Translations under genes and position numbers: made by a program
Shown: positions 24,275 to 33,619 of the stretch, in pieces
How positions within the stretch are numbered: position 1 is the first letter of the stretch
Layout: the number at the start of each line of letters is the position of its first letter
Assembly (NCBI RefSeq): GCF_003669035.1
Contig: NZ_CP033070.1
Location: 2,790,001 to 2,854,000 of the forward strand
From: Chryseobacterium sp. 3008163
Lineage (GTDB): Bacteria > Bacteroidota > Bacteroidia > Flavobacteriales > Weeksellaceae
Reading direction: 5' to 3'
Length of the DNA stretch: 64,000 nt
The notes under the pieces: generated by a model
What the model was told of the DNA's origin: nothing
The model's database searches: none
What the model saw: only the letters and a program-made list of their open reading frames with translations

Positions 24275-27186
24275 TTAATATCCGAAGATTTCTTCTAGGG
24301 TAACTTCTTTGAATTCTCCCATTTTGTTGATTGATTCCATATTCAGGTTTTCTTTTTTCCCGATGATGGCGGTATTATATTTCAACGGTTTGATTTCAGT
24401 ATTGTAGAAGCTTGTCAGTTGTGGCAGGCTTAATGTCTGAATTTCTGCATAGATATCTTTTCTGATGTCATAATCAACACCTAGTTTTTTCAACGCCAAT
24501 TGATTGTAGAAAATATTGGTTCTGTTGATTCTGTTTGAGGCAATCTGCTTCAACGCTGAACCTTTAGAGTTCTCAAACTGTGCCGGAATTTGTGGGAAAT
24601 CGGCCATCAAATCATTCATTGCATTTACAGCAAGAGGCAATTTATTGGCCTGAGTTCCGATGTAGTTGGTTACATAATTCGGGTGATTCTTCTCAGAAGC
24701 TGTACCAAAAGAAACATATGCTGAATAAGCCAATGACTTACTCTCTCTTATTTCCTGGAAAACGATAGAAGATAAACCACGTCCGAAGTATTCGTTGAAT
24801 ACATTAGACTTTCCGAAGTCTGCTAAGTTTACGTTGCCTCCTTTAGCAACTTTCGCCATTTCCATCTGCACCATGTCATAGTTGGTGAAATATATTTTAC
24901 CTTCAGTTGCAGGCTCCGCATATACTTTTGCAGTTGCAGGCTGTAGTTTGGTGTTGTCAATAAAAGGTTTCACCGCTTTTTCAAGACCTTTCTGATCTTC
25001 TCCGTACAAGAAAACCTCGTAAGGATATTGGTTTAATGTTTTGATTTTTGACATCAATTCATTCACGTTGATGCTTTCCAAACGCTGCTTAGAAATAATA
25101 TCAGTCATTCTGGAGTCCTTTCCATACTTAGCGTAATTAGAAAGTGCTGCCATAATTCTTCCCTTATCTTTTTTACCAACTTCTCTTGATTCTAAGATTG
25201 TTTTTACGGTTTGGTCGTAGATTGCTTTGTCGGCTTTTACGTTGGTCATCCAGTGGTTCAGCAATTCTACCCCTTTTTTCATGTTGCTTTCCAATCCGCT
25301 CAGAGAGATGATCGTTTGGTCATTTGAAGTTCTGAAGCTGTTTGAAATTCCTAATTTGTAGAATTCTTCTTTTAATTGTTCAGGAGTGTATTTATCAGTT
25401 CCTAAATATTGTAGAACACTTACTCCAAGGCTCAATTCTTTGTCATTATCTGTCCCAAAAGGGAAAATATAATTTACCTGAGCTACTTTGTTGTATTTGT
25501 TTTCAACGAAGCTTACTTTTTTGTCTTTAATTTCAGAAGTAGCAATTGCCGTTTTGTAATCAATAAACTGAGGTTTGATATCTCCCGCTTTTGTTCCTAA
25601 AATATCTTTAAGGAAAGGCGACTGCGCTTCTCTGTTGAGTTTAATTGGCGTGATGGCAGGATTCTGTACACGAACCAATTTGTCATTCACTCCTTTTTCT
25701 TTATAAACGACAACATAATTGTCTTTGAAAAACTCATTCGCAAATTTCACGATATCTGCTTTGGTGATTTTTTCGTAATCATTAATTTCGTCTAATTCCT
25801 GTTGCCAGGTTCTTTCGTTTATGTAAGCATTGTATAAAGTTGTTGCCAAACCGTCTGCAGTTTCCCAACCTTTCATACGCTGTACTTTCATATCGTTCAC
25901 GATGGCTTTCAGCATCCAATCCGGGAACTGTCCTTTTTTAACCAAATCTAATTGTCCAAGCAACAATTTTTTAGCCTCATCAAAACTTTGTCCTTCTTTC
26001 GGCACAACATACATTGTAAACGCACCATAAGTTTTGTAAGGAGATTCATAAGCTCCTGCGCTTAGAACTTTTTGCTTTTGGCTGATATTTAAATCTATCA
26101 AACCTGCGTCACCGCTGTTGCTTAAGATTTCACCAATCATACTTGCCAATCTTGCATCTTTTGTTCCGTAAGAATCAGATCTCCAAGCCATCGTCATTCT
26201 TGGTGTAGAAGGACTTTTTACAGTTCTTGTTACCACCTGAGTCATTGGCTCTTCAGAAACCATTTTCTTCATCGGGAGTTCTTTGTATTTGAACGACCCG
26301 AAATATTGGTCAACTAATTTTATCGTTTTGTCGAAATCTAAATCTCCAACCAAAACAACCGCCATATTATTAGGCACATAATACGTATCAAAATATTTAT
26401 GAATCGCCACCATTGACGGGCTTTTCAAATGTTCTGAAGTACCAATCGTAGTCTGTTGTCCGTTCGGATGTTTAGGAAAAAGCGCTTCCATTAAAGCATA
26501 ATTTACCAAGCGGCTGTCGTTATCCTGAGCTCTGTTGAATTCTTCATATACTGCTTCCAATTCTGTATGGAAAAGTCTTAAAACCAATTCTGAGAAACGT
26601 TCTTTTTCAACTTTCAGCCATTTCTCCAATTCGTTAGCCGGAATGTTGTTTTTGTAAACTGTTTCGTCTAACCAAGTGTGAGCATTGGTTCCCGTCGCCC
26701 CCAAAGATGAAATTGCTTTGTCATATTCGTTAGCAATTGCAAATTTTGAAGCTTCGTTAGAAACCTCATCGATCTTTTTATAAAGTGCTTTTTTCTTTTC
26801 AGGATCTTTTTCTGCTTTGTGTTGTTCATAAAGGTTAGAAATCTGCTGAAGCAAAACTTTTTCTTTTGCCCAATCCTGAGTTCCCAAATGAGAAGTTCCT
26901 TTGAAAACCATGTGCTCAAGATAATGAGCCAATCCGGTATTATCACTCGGGTCATTGTTTGAACCCGTTCTTACAGGCACATACGTCTGAATTCTCGGAG
27001 CATCGTCGTTCTTTGCGAGATAAACTTTCAATCCGTTTTTTAAAGTATAGACTCTCACTCCAGCCTGATCATTTTTCACAGTTTCGTACGTATAACCCTG
27101 ACCGTCGGTCACTGTCTGCGTATCAAATTTCTGCGCCATTGCATTGATCATGAAAAGAATGAAAGAGAAATAAAAACTTTCTTCAT
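24275..27186 (-). CDS. Exported M16 zinc peptidase (frameshift in signal peptide)
   Basis: A roughly 970-residue pitrilysin-type (M16) metallopeptidase with two M16 halves. The N-terminal half carries the inverted zinc site HYLEH in GLAHYLEHMVFKGTSH, with the further zinc ligand in LEAVYEEFNRAQDND. The second half lacks a zinc site, as usual. The main frame starts at ATG 27151 (MINAMAQKFD), which is only the tail of a signal peptide. The missing part, MKKVFISLSFF, lies in another frame from ATG 27186, and adding one base to the AAAA run at 27153-27156 joins them. Exported and probably periplasmic if the shift is a sequencing error. Confidence 0.88.
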
Positions 27187-27261
27187 AGTAGAATTTATTA
27201 AATCATTTTAATATAAAATGATTAGTCTTAAAATGAAAGTGTTTGTTACAGACTATGAAAT

Positions 27262-27358
27262 TTACATCTCGCTATATCGAAATGCCGCTCCTACGGAGCT
27301 CTCCTTTAATTACGTTTAATTTTTTCTACAAACGTTTTGCTCCGATAGAGCAATTATT
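27262..27358. repeat. Dispersed repeat (gctcctacggagc type)
   Basis: GCCGCTCCTACGGAGCT contains a perfect small palindrome and is followed about 40 bases on by TTTGCTCCGATAGAGCAA, a second related hairpin. This type is common in Chryseobacterium intergenic DNA. It fills the middle of the gap between the M16 and VOC genes; 27370-27482 is AT-rich with no clear signal. Confidence 0.5.
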
Positions 27359-27482
27359 ATTTTAATTAAAATTTTCTCAGCTTTAAATTATCTGTAAATC
27401 TAAGATTGGAATATATTTTAACGAATACACGCTCACAAGGAATAGATTTTGCACTCAGTAACTTACTAATCAATAATATCTT

Positions 27483-27869
27483 ATGAAAACCAAAATGATT
27501 TGGGCAAACTTTGCCGTGGAAGATCTTGACCGCACTACTAAGTTTTACAATGCATTAGGATTTAAATCAAATGGTCGTGCTGACGAATTGACAAGTTTTT
27601 TCTTTGGCGACAATAACTTTGTGATTCATTTTTTCCTAAAAGATATTTTAGAGAAAAATACAGATCTCAAATTTCTGAACAATCCGAATTCCAATGAAAT
27701 TATTTTCACTTTATCAGCAGAAACAAAAGAAGAAGTTGATGATTGGGCAGACTCTGTGAAAAACGCTGGCGGAAAAATAGAATCTGAACCGAAAAAATTT
27801 GGTGACAAGTATTACGGATTTACTTTCTCAGATCCCGATGGACACAAGTTCAATGTATTTATGATGTAA
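27483..27869 (+). CDS. VOC/glyoxalase-fold protein
   Basis: A 128-residue vicinal-oxygen-chelate protein built of the usual paired beta-alpha-beta-beta-beta units: KMIWANFAVEDLDRTTKFYNALGF at the start and YGFTFSDPDGHKFNVFMM at the end. In many small members such as this the metal site is incomplete; here the second-unit DPDGH is present. Substrate is unknown. It is a single-gene unit between the M16 gene and the main flexirubin block. Confidence 0.83.
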   Translation: MKTKMIWANFAVEDLDRTTKFYNALGFKSNGRADELTSFFFGDNNFVIHFFLKDILEKNTDLKFLNNPNSNEIIFTLSAETKEEVDDWADSVKNAGGKIESEPKKFGDKYYGFTFSDPDGHKFNVFMM

Positions 27870-28042
27870 TTAAATATCAAATCACGACGAATTACAAAGA
27901 ATTTGCTTTAAATCTGAGCAATTTGTCTCGATATATTCCATTATCCTATGTCCTGCATTTTTATTATTTTAGCGCATTGAAAAATCAGTAAGAAACAGAT
28001 GCATATAATATCATCTGATTATTAAAACATCAATCTTTTCGG

Positions 28043-28447
28043 GTGAAAAAACAAGATATTCCACAAGACGAAAGTAATCTTCAATCAGCAAATATGACTG
28101 AAATGTTATATGTGACTGATGAAAATAACAATTATACCACCGCTCAAAGCATCGGCTGGGAAGCAAAAAAGGCAGCCCTTGACGAGTCGATGGCGCTCAT
28201 CAACGAGAGAATCGAAGAAGCAAAACAAAATGTGGCCAACAATATCGTGAGTCCAATCATCTATTTTATGGAATTAAATAAAATGGATTTACAGGTTCTC
28301 GCAGCGTACGTTGGAAAGTGGCAATGGACGGTCAAAAGACACGCAAAACCGAAAATATTTAAAAAACTCAGCGATTTTACTTTGAAAAAATACGCCGACA
28401 CGTTCGGAATTTCAGTAGATGAATTAAAAAACTTCGACGGTAAATAA
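28043..28447 (+). CDS. HTH-containing protein opening the main flexirubin operon
   Basis: A 134-residue cytoplasmic protein starting at GTG 28043; no ATG is upstream in frame. The N-terminal half is acidic and helical. The C-terminal half (residues 75-134) reads MDLQVLAAYVGKWQWTVKRHAKPKIFKKLSDFTLKKYADTFGISVDELKNF, the shape of a helix-turn-helix of the XRE type, though without an obvious DNA-contact consensus. Its stop directly precedes the BtrH-like gene with no spacer. Homologues sit at this position in flexirubin clusters as far as I recall. It could regulate the cluster or act with the BtrH-like protein. Confidence 0.65.
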   Translation: MKKQDIPQDESNLQSANMTEMLYVTDENNNYTTAQSIGWEAKKAALDESMALINERIEEAKQNVANNIVSPIIYFMELNKMDLQVLAAYVGKWQWTVKRHAKPKIFKKLSDFTLKKYADTFGISVDELKNFDGK

Positions 28448-29443
28448 ATGAAGATCAATTTTGAACACCATCAGACAGCCCACTGCGAAAACGGTGTTGC
28501 CTCCAATTTACTTCTCAACAGAGGTTTAAAACTTAGCGAACCCATGATTTTCGGAATCGGTTCGGGATTATTTTTCGTGTATTTGCCTTTTTTGAAAGTA
28601 AATTTTGCGCCCGGTTTCAGTTACCGTCCGATGCCGGGAGCTATTTTCAGCAAAGCGGCAAAAAGATTGGGTATCAAAATCAAAAGAGTTAAATTTTCAA
28701 ACCCGAAAGAAGCTCAGGCTGCTTTAGAGAAAAATTTAGAACAAAATATCCCGACAGGTTTGCAAGTAGGCGTTTTCAACCTTACTTATTTTCCTGAAGA
28801 ATATAAATTCCATTTTAATGCTCACAACTTAGTGGTTTACGGAAAAGAAGACGGAAAATTCCTCATCAGTGACCCTGTAATGGATTTCGCAACAACTTTG
28901 ACGGAAGCTGAATTGGAAAAAGTACGTTATGCGAAAGGCGCACTCGCTCCGAAAGGTCATATGTATTTCCCTACGCACATTCCGGAAAATGTAAACTTGG
29001 AAGAAGCTATCAAAAAAGGAATCAAAGACACTTGTAAAAATATGTTGGCTCCTGTTCCGATCATTGGAGTAAAAGCAATGCGTTGGGTGGCGAAAAGCAT
29101 CCCGAGATGGGCAGAGAAAAAAGGCACGAAAGTGACCAATCATTATCTCGGACAACTCATCAGAATGCAGGAGGAAATCGGAACCGGCGGTGGCGGATTC
29201 AGGTTTATTTATGGTGCTTTTTTACAGGAATCCGCTGTAATTCTTAAAAATGACGAGTTAAAGGAATTATCCAAAGAAATCACTGCCATCGGTGACCTTT
29301 GGAGAGATTTTGCTGTGGATATTGCAAGAGTTTACAAAAACAGAAATTCGAAAAGCGACATTTACAATCAGCTTTCAAAATCAATGCTTCATATTGCTGA
29401 TTTGGAGGAAGCTTTTTATAAGAAATTGAGAAAAGCAATATAG
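28448..29443 (+). CDS. BtrH-like N-terminal nucleophile/acyltransferase protein
   Basis: A 331-residue protein with a BtrH-like N-terminal domain (HHQTAHCENGVASNLLLNRGL, residues 7-27) and a DUF4872-like C-terminal domain (GGGGFRFIYGAFLQESAVIL near 250). BtrH moves an acyl group from an acyl carrier protein to the aminoglycoside butirosin. Cys13 in the HCENG start is the likely nucleophile, matched with His and Asp further on (FNAHNLVVYGKEDGKFLISDP). It lies next to an ABC exporter and close to ACP genes, so ACP-to-acceptor acyl transfer in flexirubin assembly is a reasonable inference. The start directly follows the previous stop. Confidence 0.8.
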   Translation: MKINFEHHQTAHCENGVASNLLLNRGLKLSEPMIFGIGSGLFFVYLPFLKVNFAPGFSYRPMPGAIFSKAAKRLGIKIKRVKFSNPKEAQAALEKNLEQNIPTGLQVGVFNLTYFPEEYKFHFNAHNLVVYGKEDGKFLISDPVMDFATTLTEAELEKVRYAKGALAPKGHMYFPTHIPENVNLEEAIKKGIKDTCKNMLAPVPIIGVKAMRWVAKSIPRWAEKKGTKVTNHYLGQLIRMQEEIGTGGGGFRFIYGAFLQESAVILKNDELKELSKEITAIGDLWRDFAVDIARVYKNRNSKSDIYNQLSKSMLHIADLEEAFYKKLRKAI

Positions 29444-29444
29444 T

Positions 29445-30197
29445 TTGGAGAATATCATCGAAATAAAAAATCTTTACAAGAAATACAAAAATTCGGAAGA
29501 CTTTTCGGTTAATGATATTTCTTTGAACATCGATAAAAACGAAATCTATGGAATTCTCGGTCCCAACGGAGCGGGAAAAACCACGCTGATTTCTATGCTT
29601 TCAGGTTTAATCAAACCAACCTCAGGAAGTTTTACCATCAACGGATTGTCTCCTAAAAAAGACGGTTCCAAAATTAAACAAATCATCGGCGTTGTTCCTC
29701 AGGAATATGCGCTCTACCCGACTTTGACAGCAAAAGAAAACCTTTTGTTCTTCGGAAGTCTGTATGGTTTAAAATCTAAAAACCTTCACAAAGAAATTGA
29801 CGAAGCATTGGAATTGATGGGCTTAACGAAATTTGCCCATAAAAAAGTCGACCAGTTCTCAGGCGGAATGAAACGCCGTTGCAATCTGATTGCCGGAACA
29901 CTTCACAACCCAAAAGTTTTGTTTCTGGACGAGCCGACCGTTGGCGTAGATGTTCAGTCAAAAAAAGCCATCATCGATTATCTTTTAGATTTAAATAAAA
30001 AAGGAACGTGCATTATTTACACTTCTCATCACTTATCGGAAGCTGAGGAATTCTGTACAAAAATTGCCATCATCGACCACGGAAAAATCCATGCGACAGG
30101 AACGCCGGAAGAATTGGTGGAAAAAGTTGCCAATGCGGAAAACTTGGAGGATGTTTTTATTTCATTAACCGGAAAAGAATTGAGAGATGTTGTATAA
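29445..30197 (+). CDS. ABC transporter ATP-binding protein
   Basis: A 250-residue ATPase of the ABC-2 type (drug/lipid exporter class). Walker A is GPNGAGKTT near residues 39-47, the signature is FSGGMKRR near 139, Walker B is VLFLDEPTVGVD near 158, and the H-loop is YTSHHLSEAEE. The start is TTG 29445, one base after the previous stop. It overlaps the permease gene by 11 bases. With the permease it forms an inner-membrane exporter, probably for a flexirubin precursor, inferred from position. Confidence 0.92.
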   Translation: MENIIEIKNLYKKYKNSEDFSVNDISLNIDKNEIYGILGPNGAGKTTLISMLSGLIKPTSGSFTINGLSPKKDGSKIKQIIGVVPQEYALYPTLTAKENLLFFGSLYGLKSKNLHKEIDEALELMGLTKFAHKKVDQFSGGMKRRCNLIAGTLHNPKVLFLDEPTVGVDVQSKKAIIDYLLDLNKKGTCIIYTSHHLSEAEEFCTKIAIIDHGKIHATGTPEELVEKVANAENLEDVFISLTGKELRDVV

Positions 30198-31449
30198 ATT
30201 GTGGAGAAGTTTCATCAAGGAAATTCAGTTGTTGAAAAGAGATTCGGGTGGAATTGTCATCATTTTTTTGATGCCGTTGTTGCTGATTATTACGATTACT
30301 TTAATTCAGGATTCAACATTCAAAAATCTGGAAGGTTCAAAAATCCCGATTATTTTTATTGACAATGATAAATCTGAAGTTTCCAAAGTCATTAAAAAAG
30401 AACTGGAAACCAGCAAAACATTTGAGTTAGTCACGGATTACAATGAAAAATCAGCTGAAAAAGCTGTCTTTACGGGAGATTATCAGATGGCTATTGTCAT
30501 TCCTGAAAATTTAACGAAAGATTTAAATTCAAATATCGATTCTAAAGTTCAGACCGTCGTAAGCTCGTTTGGTTTGGAAGCCGATTCGACTGCGACAAAA
30601 GCTGTGGCTTCAAAAACGAAAGACATTCATCTCTATTTCGACCCTGCAACCAACGCCGGTTTCAAAAATTCTGTGATGAATGCCATCAACAAAATGGTTT
30701 TCGAAATCGAGAATAAAAAAATATACAAAGCCTTCCAAGACCAACTCGGGACCACGGAAGACCTAGAAAATAAAAGTCTTATTACCTTCAAAGAAATCAC
30801 ACCTAACAAAGGCAAAGAAGAACTGATGCCGAATTCCGTTCAGCACAACGTTCCGGCGTGGGCATTGTTTGCTATTTTCTTTATTGTGGTGCCTTTGTCG
30901 ATTAATTTAGTCAAAGAAAAAAGTCAAGGAACGAGCGTGAGAGTTCGTGTGAGCCCGACGCCGTATTACATTCATATTTTAGGAAAAACATTCACATATC
31001 TTATCATCTGCGTCATCCAGTTTTTACTGATGGTTGCGGTAGGAATCTGGCTTTTCCCGCTGATGGACTTACCTCAGTTTGATGTTTCCGGAAAAATGTT
31101 CCACCTTCTCATTGTCACTCTTTTTGCAGGATTGGCAGCGATTGGATTTGGGGTTTTAATAGGAACAATGTCAAACACTCAGGAACAATCAGCACCATTT
31201 GGAGCAACTTCGGTGGTAGTTTTGGCAGCGATTGGCGGAATCTGGGTTCCAGTTTTCCTGATGCCTGAATTTATGCAGAAAATTGCGCAGTTTTCCCCGA
31301 TGAATTGGGGACTGAATGCGTATTACGATATTATTTTAAGAAACAGCGGCATTGGCGAAATTGCTAAGGAACTGATTTTCTTATTTTTATTTTATATTGC
31401 GATGGTAACCATCTCTTTACTATATGAACGGAAACAAAATGCAGTCTAA
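30187..31449 (+). CDS. ABC-2 type transporter permease
   Basis: A 420-residue inner-membrane protein. Membrane helix 1 is at about residues 22-42 (GGIVIIFLMPLLLIITITLI), a large extracellular domain of about 200 residues follows, and five more helices fill residues 220-415, the standard ABC-2 exporter plan. It overlaps the ATPase upstream by 11 bases and the thioesterase downstream, so all are in one operon. The domain between helices 1 and 2 contains coiled-coil-like segments. Confidence 0.9.
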   Translation: MLYKLWRSFIKEIQLLKRDSGGIVIIFLMPLLLIITITLIQDSTFKNLEGSKIPIIFIDNDKSEVSKVIKKELETSKTFELVTDYNEKSAEKAVFTGDYQMAIVIPENLTKDLNSNIDSKVQTVVSSFGLEADSTATKAVASKTKDIHLYFDPATNAGFKNSVMNAINKMVFEIENKKIYKAFQDQLGTTEDLENKSLITFKEITPNKGKEELMPNSVQHNVPAWALFAIFFIVVPLSINLVKEKSQGTSVRVRVSPTPYYIHILGKTFTYLIICVIQFLLMVAVGIWLFPLMDLPQFDVSGKMFHLLIVTLFAGLAAIGFGVLIGTMSNTQEQSAPFGATSVVVLAAIGGIWVPVFLMPEFMQKIAQFSPMNWGLNAYYDIILRNSGIGEIAKELIFLFLFYIAMVTISLLYERKQNAV

Positions 31450-31789
31450 AGAAAACTTAACTTGTACCGAAGAAATACGCGTACGATTCAATGAGACAGA
31501 TCCGCTGGGCATCGTGTGGCATGGGCATTACATAGTGTATTTTGAAGACGGAAGAGAGGCTTTCGGAAGACAGCACGGCTTGACCTATCTCGACATCCAA
31601 AAAGCAGGATTTGTAACACCGATTGTGAAAAGTACCTGCGAACACTTTCTTCCTTTGAAATATGGAGAAACATTCAATATCGTGACGACTTTCATGAATT
31701 CTGTTTCTGCGAAATTGATTTATAAATACGAGATTTTTAACCAACAAAATCAATTGGTTTGTAGCGGCGAGACCATTCAGGTTTTTTAG
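31439..31789 (+). CDS. Hotdog-fold acyl thioesterase
   Basis: A 116-residue 4-hydroxybenzoyl-CoA-type thioesterase. The active-site region is RFNETDPLGIVWHGHYIVYFEDGREAF near residues 14-40, with the catalytic Asp/Glu and HGHY turn of this family. ATG 31439 gives an 11-base overlap with the permease; ATG 31424 is five codons earlier. In aryl-polyene clusters the matching thioesterase removes wrong chains from ACP, and an editing or release role is likely here. Confidence 0.87.
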   Translation: MQSKENLTCTEEIRVRFNETDPLGIVWHGHYIVYFEDGREAFGRQHGLTYLDIQKAGFVTPIVKSTCEHFLPLKYGETFNIVTTFMNSVSAKLIYKYEIFNQQNQLVCSGETIQVF

Positions 31790-31856
31790 ATTCTGACAAT
31801 AACTTATGCCTGTACAATCCTGAGTTTTTTCAAACCTGGAAAGATAAAATGGGATT

Positions 31857-33029
31857 ATGATGAAGGAAATTTACATTACGGATTACAATTGCGTCACACC
31901 TTTAGGTTTTGATGTTGAATCAAATTGGAAGGCACTTTTGGAAGGGAAATCCGGTGTCGCTTTGCATAAAATCATAGACAATCACGACGCTTTTTTTGTT
32001 TCTAAAATTGATTCTGAAAAATTGGAAGAGGAATTTAATAGATTCTTTGACTCCGCCCAGAATGACAATGAAAATTTCACGAGACTTGAAAAAATGTTTT
32101 TGCTGAGCCTGAGACCTTTGGTAGAAAGACATGAAATTTCAGATGAAACAGCTTTTATTCTTTCAACAACAAAAGGAAATATCAGTTTATTAAAAAACGA
32201 AACCACTTTACCGGAAAGCGTTTACCTTTCAAATTTAGCTCAAAAACTAGCTGATTTTTTTGGATTTAAAACCAAACCAATTGTCGTTTCCAATGCTTGT
32301 GTTTCTGGTGTAATGGCGATTTCTGTGGCAAAGAATATGATTCAGGCAGGAAAATACAAAAATGCATTTGTAGTCGCAGGAGACGAGATTTCTGAGTTTG
32401 TGATTTCGGGTTTTAATTCGTTTCAAGCGATTGCAAGTGAACCTTGCAAACCTTACGATAAAAATCGAAACGGAATTAATTTGGGCGAAGCGACGGCAGT
32501 AGTTTATATCACGGGTCATTGCGAAGAACAAAATGACGAAGCAACCTCACAAAACGAAAAATTTAAGTTTAAAGTTTTAGGCGATTCATCGATTAATGAT
32601 GCTAATCATATTTCCGGACCATCGAGAACTGGCGACGGGTTATTTGCCAGCGTTCAAAATGCGATAAAAGAAGCAAATGTTTCCGCAGAACAAATCGATT
32701 ATATTTCCGCTCATGGAACGGCAACCCTTTACAATGACGAGATGGAAGCCATTGCTTTCAACCGAATGGATTTGCAAAATGTTCCCTTAAACAGTATGAA
32801 AGGCTATTATGGACATTGTTTGGGCGCATCAGGTTTATTGGAAAGCATCATTTCAATGGAATCTGCTTTGAACAATATTTTGATTCCGTCTAAAAACTTC
32901 GAAGAAATGGGCGTTTCTCAGGATTTGAATATTATTAAAGAAAATCAATCGGCAGAAATTAAATACATTCTGAAAACAGCTTCTGGTTTTGGTGGATGTA
33001 ATGCGGCCATTGTTTTAGAGAAAGCGTAA
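31857..33029 (+). CDS. Beta-ketoacyl-ACP synthase with repeat-derived insertions
   Basis: A 390-residue KS. The full triad is present: Cys148 in VSNACVSGVMA, His in SAHGTATLYND near residue 281, His in YGHCLGASG near 317. Two stretches look foreign. RFFDSAQNDNEN at residues 62-73 is encoded by bases matching the end of the dispersed GATTCTT...CAGAATGACA repeat. GHCEEQNDEATSQ at 220-232 matches another common repeat. Both keep the frame and lie in loops away from the triad, so the enzyme may still work. It is not overlapped by neighbours; 67 bases separate it from the thioesterase. Its acyl substrate is unknown. Confidence 0.87.
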   Translation: MMKEIYITDYNCVTPLGFDVESNWKALLEGKSGVALHKIIDNHDAFFVSKIDSEKLEEEFNRFFDSAQNDNENFTRLEKMFLLSLRPLVERHEISDETAFILSTTKGNISLLKNETTLPESVYLSNLAQKLADFFGFKTKPIVVSNACVSGVMAISVAKNMIQAGKYKNAFVVAGDEISEFVISGFNSFQAIASEPCKPYDKNRNGINLGEATAVVYITGHCEEQNDEATSQNEKFKFKVLGDSSINDANHISGPSRTGDGLFASVQNAIKEANVSAEQIDYISAHGTATLYNDEMEAIAFNRMDLQNVPLNSMKGYYGHCLGASGLLESIISMESALNNILIPSKNFEEMGVSQDLNIIKENQSAEIKYILKTASGFGGCNAAIVLEKA

Positions 33030-33040
33030 GAAAATTTTTG

Positions 33041-33048
33041 TAATTTTG
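33041..33048 (+). promoter_or_regulatory. -7 element (TAATTTTG) of the toxin-antitoxin cassette
   Basis: An exact TAnnTTTG 20 bases before the antitoxin ATG, inside the flexirubin operon, suggesting the cassette has its own promoter. Confidence 0.5.
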
Positions 33049-33068
33049 ATAGAATTAAAGTTTAAAAA

Positions 33069-33320
33069 ATGGAATCTACTTTAGAAATCAGAAAAAGAAT
33101 TCACGATTACATTGATGATGCAGATGAACGTATACTTCGTATTTTCAATGCAATCATTGATGCTGAAGAGGAAGATTTTGACATAGAACCTTCTGATTAT
33201 CATCAAGTTCCGGATTATATTTATGACAAGATTGAAGAAGAACGTCAAAAATATTTAAAAGGTGAATTAAAAACATCTTCTTGGGAAGAAGTGAAAGCAA
33301 GATTGCTGGAGAAATTATGA
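33069..33320 (+). CDS. Antitoxin of a ParE/RelE-type module
   Basis: An 83-residue acidic, mostly helical protein with a long N-terminal helical part (STLEIRKRIHDYIDDADERILRIFNAIIDAEEED) and a flexible C terminus with EERQKYLKGELKTSSWEEVKARLLEKL, the toxin-binding style seen in Bacteroidetes addiction-module antitoxins. Its stop overlaps the toxin start (ATGA at 33317-33320). DNA-binding and autoregulation are inferred. It sits between pigment genes with its own promoter. Confidence 0.78.
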   Translation: MESTLEIRKRIHDYIDDADERILRIFNAIIDAEEEDFDIEPSDYHQVPDYIYDKIEEERQKYLKGELKTSSWEEVKARLLEKL

Positions 33321-33604
33321 TTTATCATCTTTCCTTATCTCCAAATGCTGAGGCTGATTTGCTTGAATCTGCATTATGGTACGAAAGCCGCCAAATTGGA
33401 CTTGGAGAAAAATTCACACAAAAGGTTGAATCTTATTTTTCTAGAATTCAAAATAATCCGCTACATTTTCCTTTGAAAAAAGGAAATTTGCGTGAGGCTT
33501 ACATCCAAAAATTCCCTTACGTTATCATTTTTGAATTGATAGAAAATGAAATTGTGGTCTTCTCTGTTTTTAATACTCATCAAAATCCACAGCGAAAACC
33601 TTAA
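33317..33604 (+). CDS. ParE/RelE-family toxin
   Basis: A 95-residue toxin of the RelE/ParE superfamily. The N-terminal pattern SLSPNAEADLLESALWYE and the C-terminal core FPYVIIFELIENEIVVFSVFNTHQNP are typical of the ParE branch, which poisons gyrase, though RelE-like ribonuclease action is not excluded. The start is ATG 33317 overlapping the antitoxin stop; the frame upstream of it lies inside the antitoxin gene. It appears intact. Confidence 0.82.
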   Translation: MIYHLSLSPNAEADLLESALWYESRQIGLGEKFTQKVESYFSRIQNNPLHFPLKKGNLREAYIQKFPYVIIFELIENEIVVFSVFNTHQNPQRKP

Positions 33605-33619
33605 TTACAAAATTCATTA

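Noticed and set aside
31920..32531. Several minus-strand open frames opposite the ketosynthase.
   Set aside because: They are shadows of a clear plus-strand gene with no motifs of their own.
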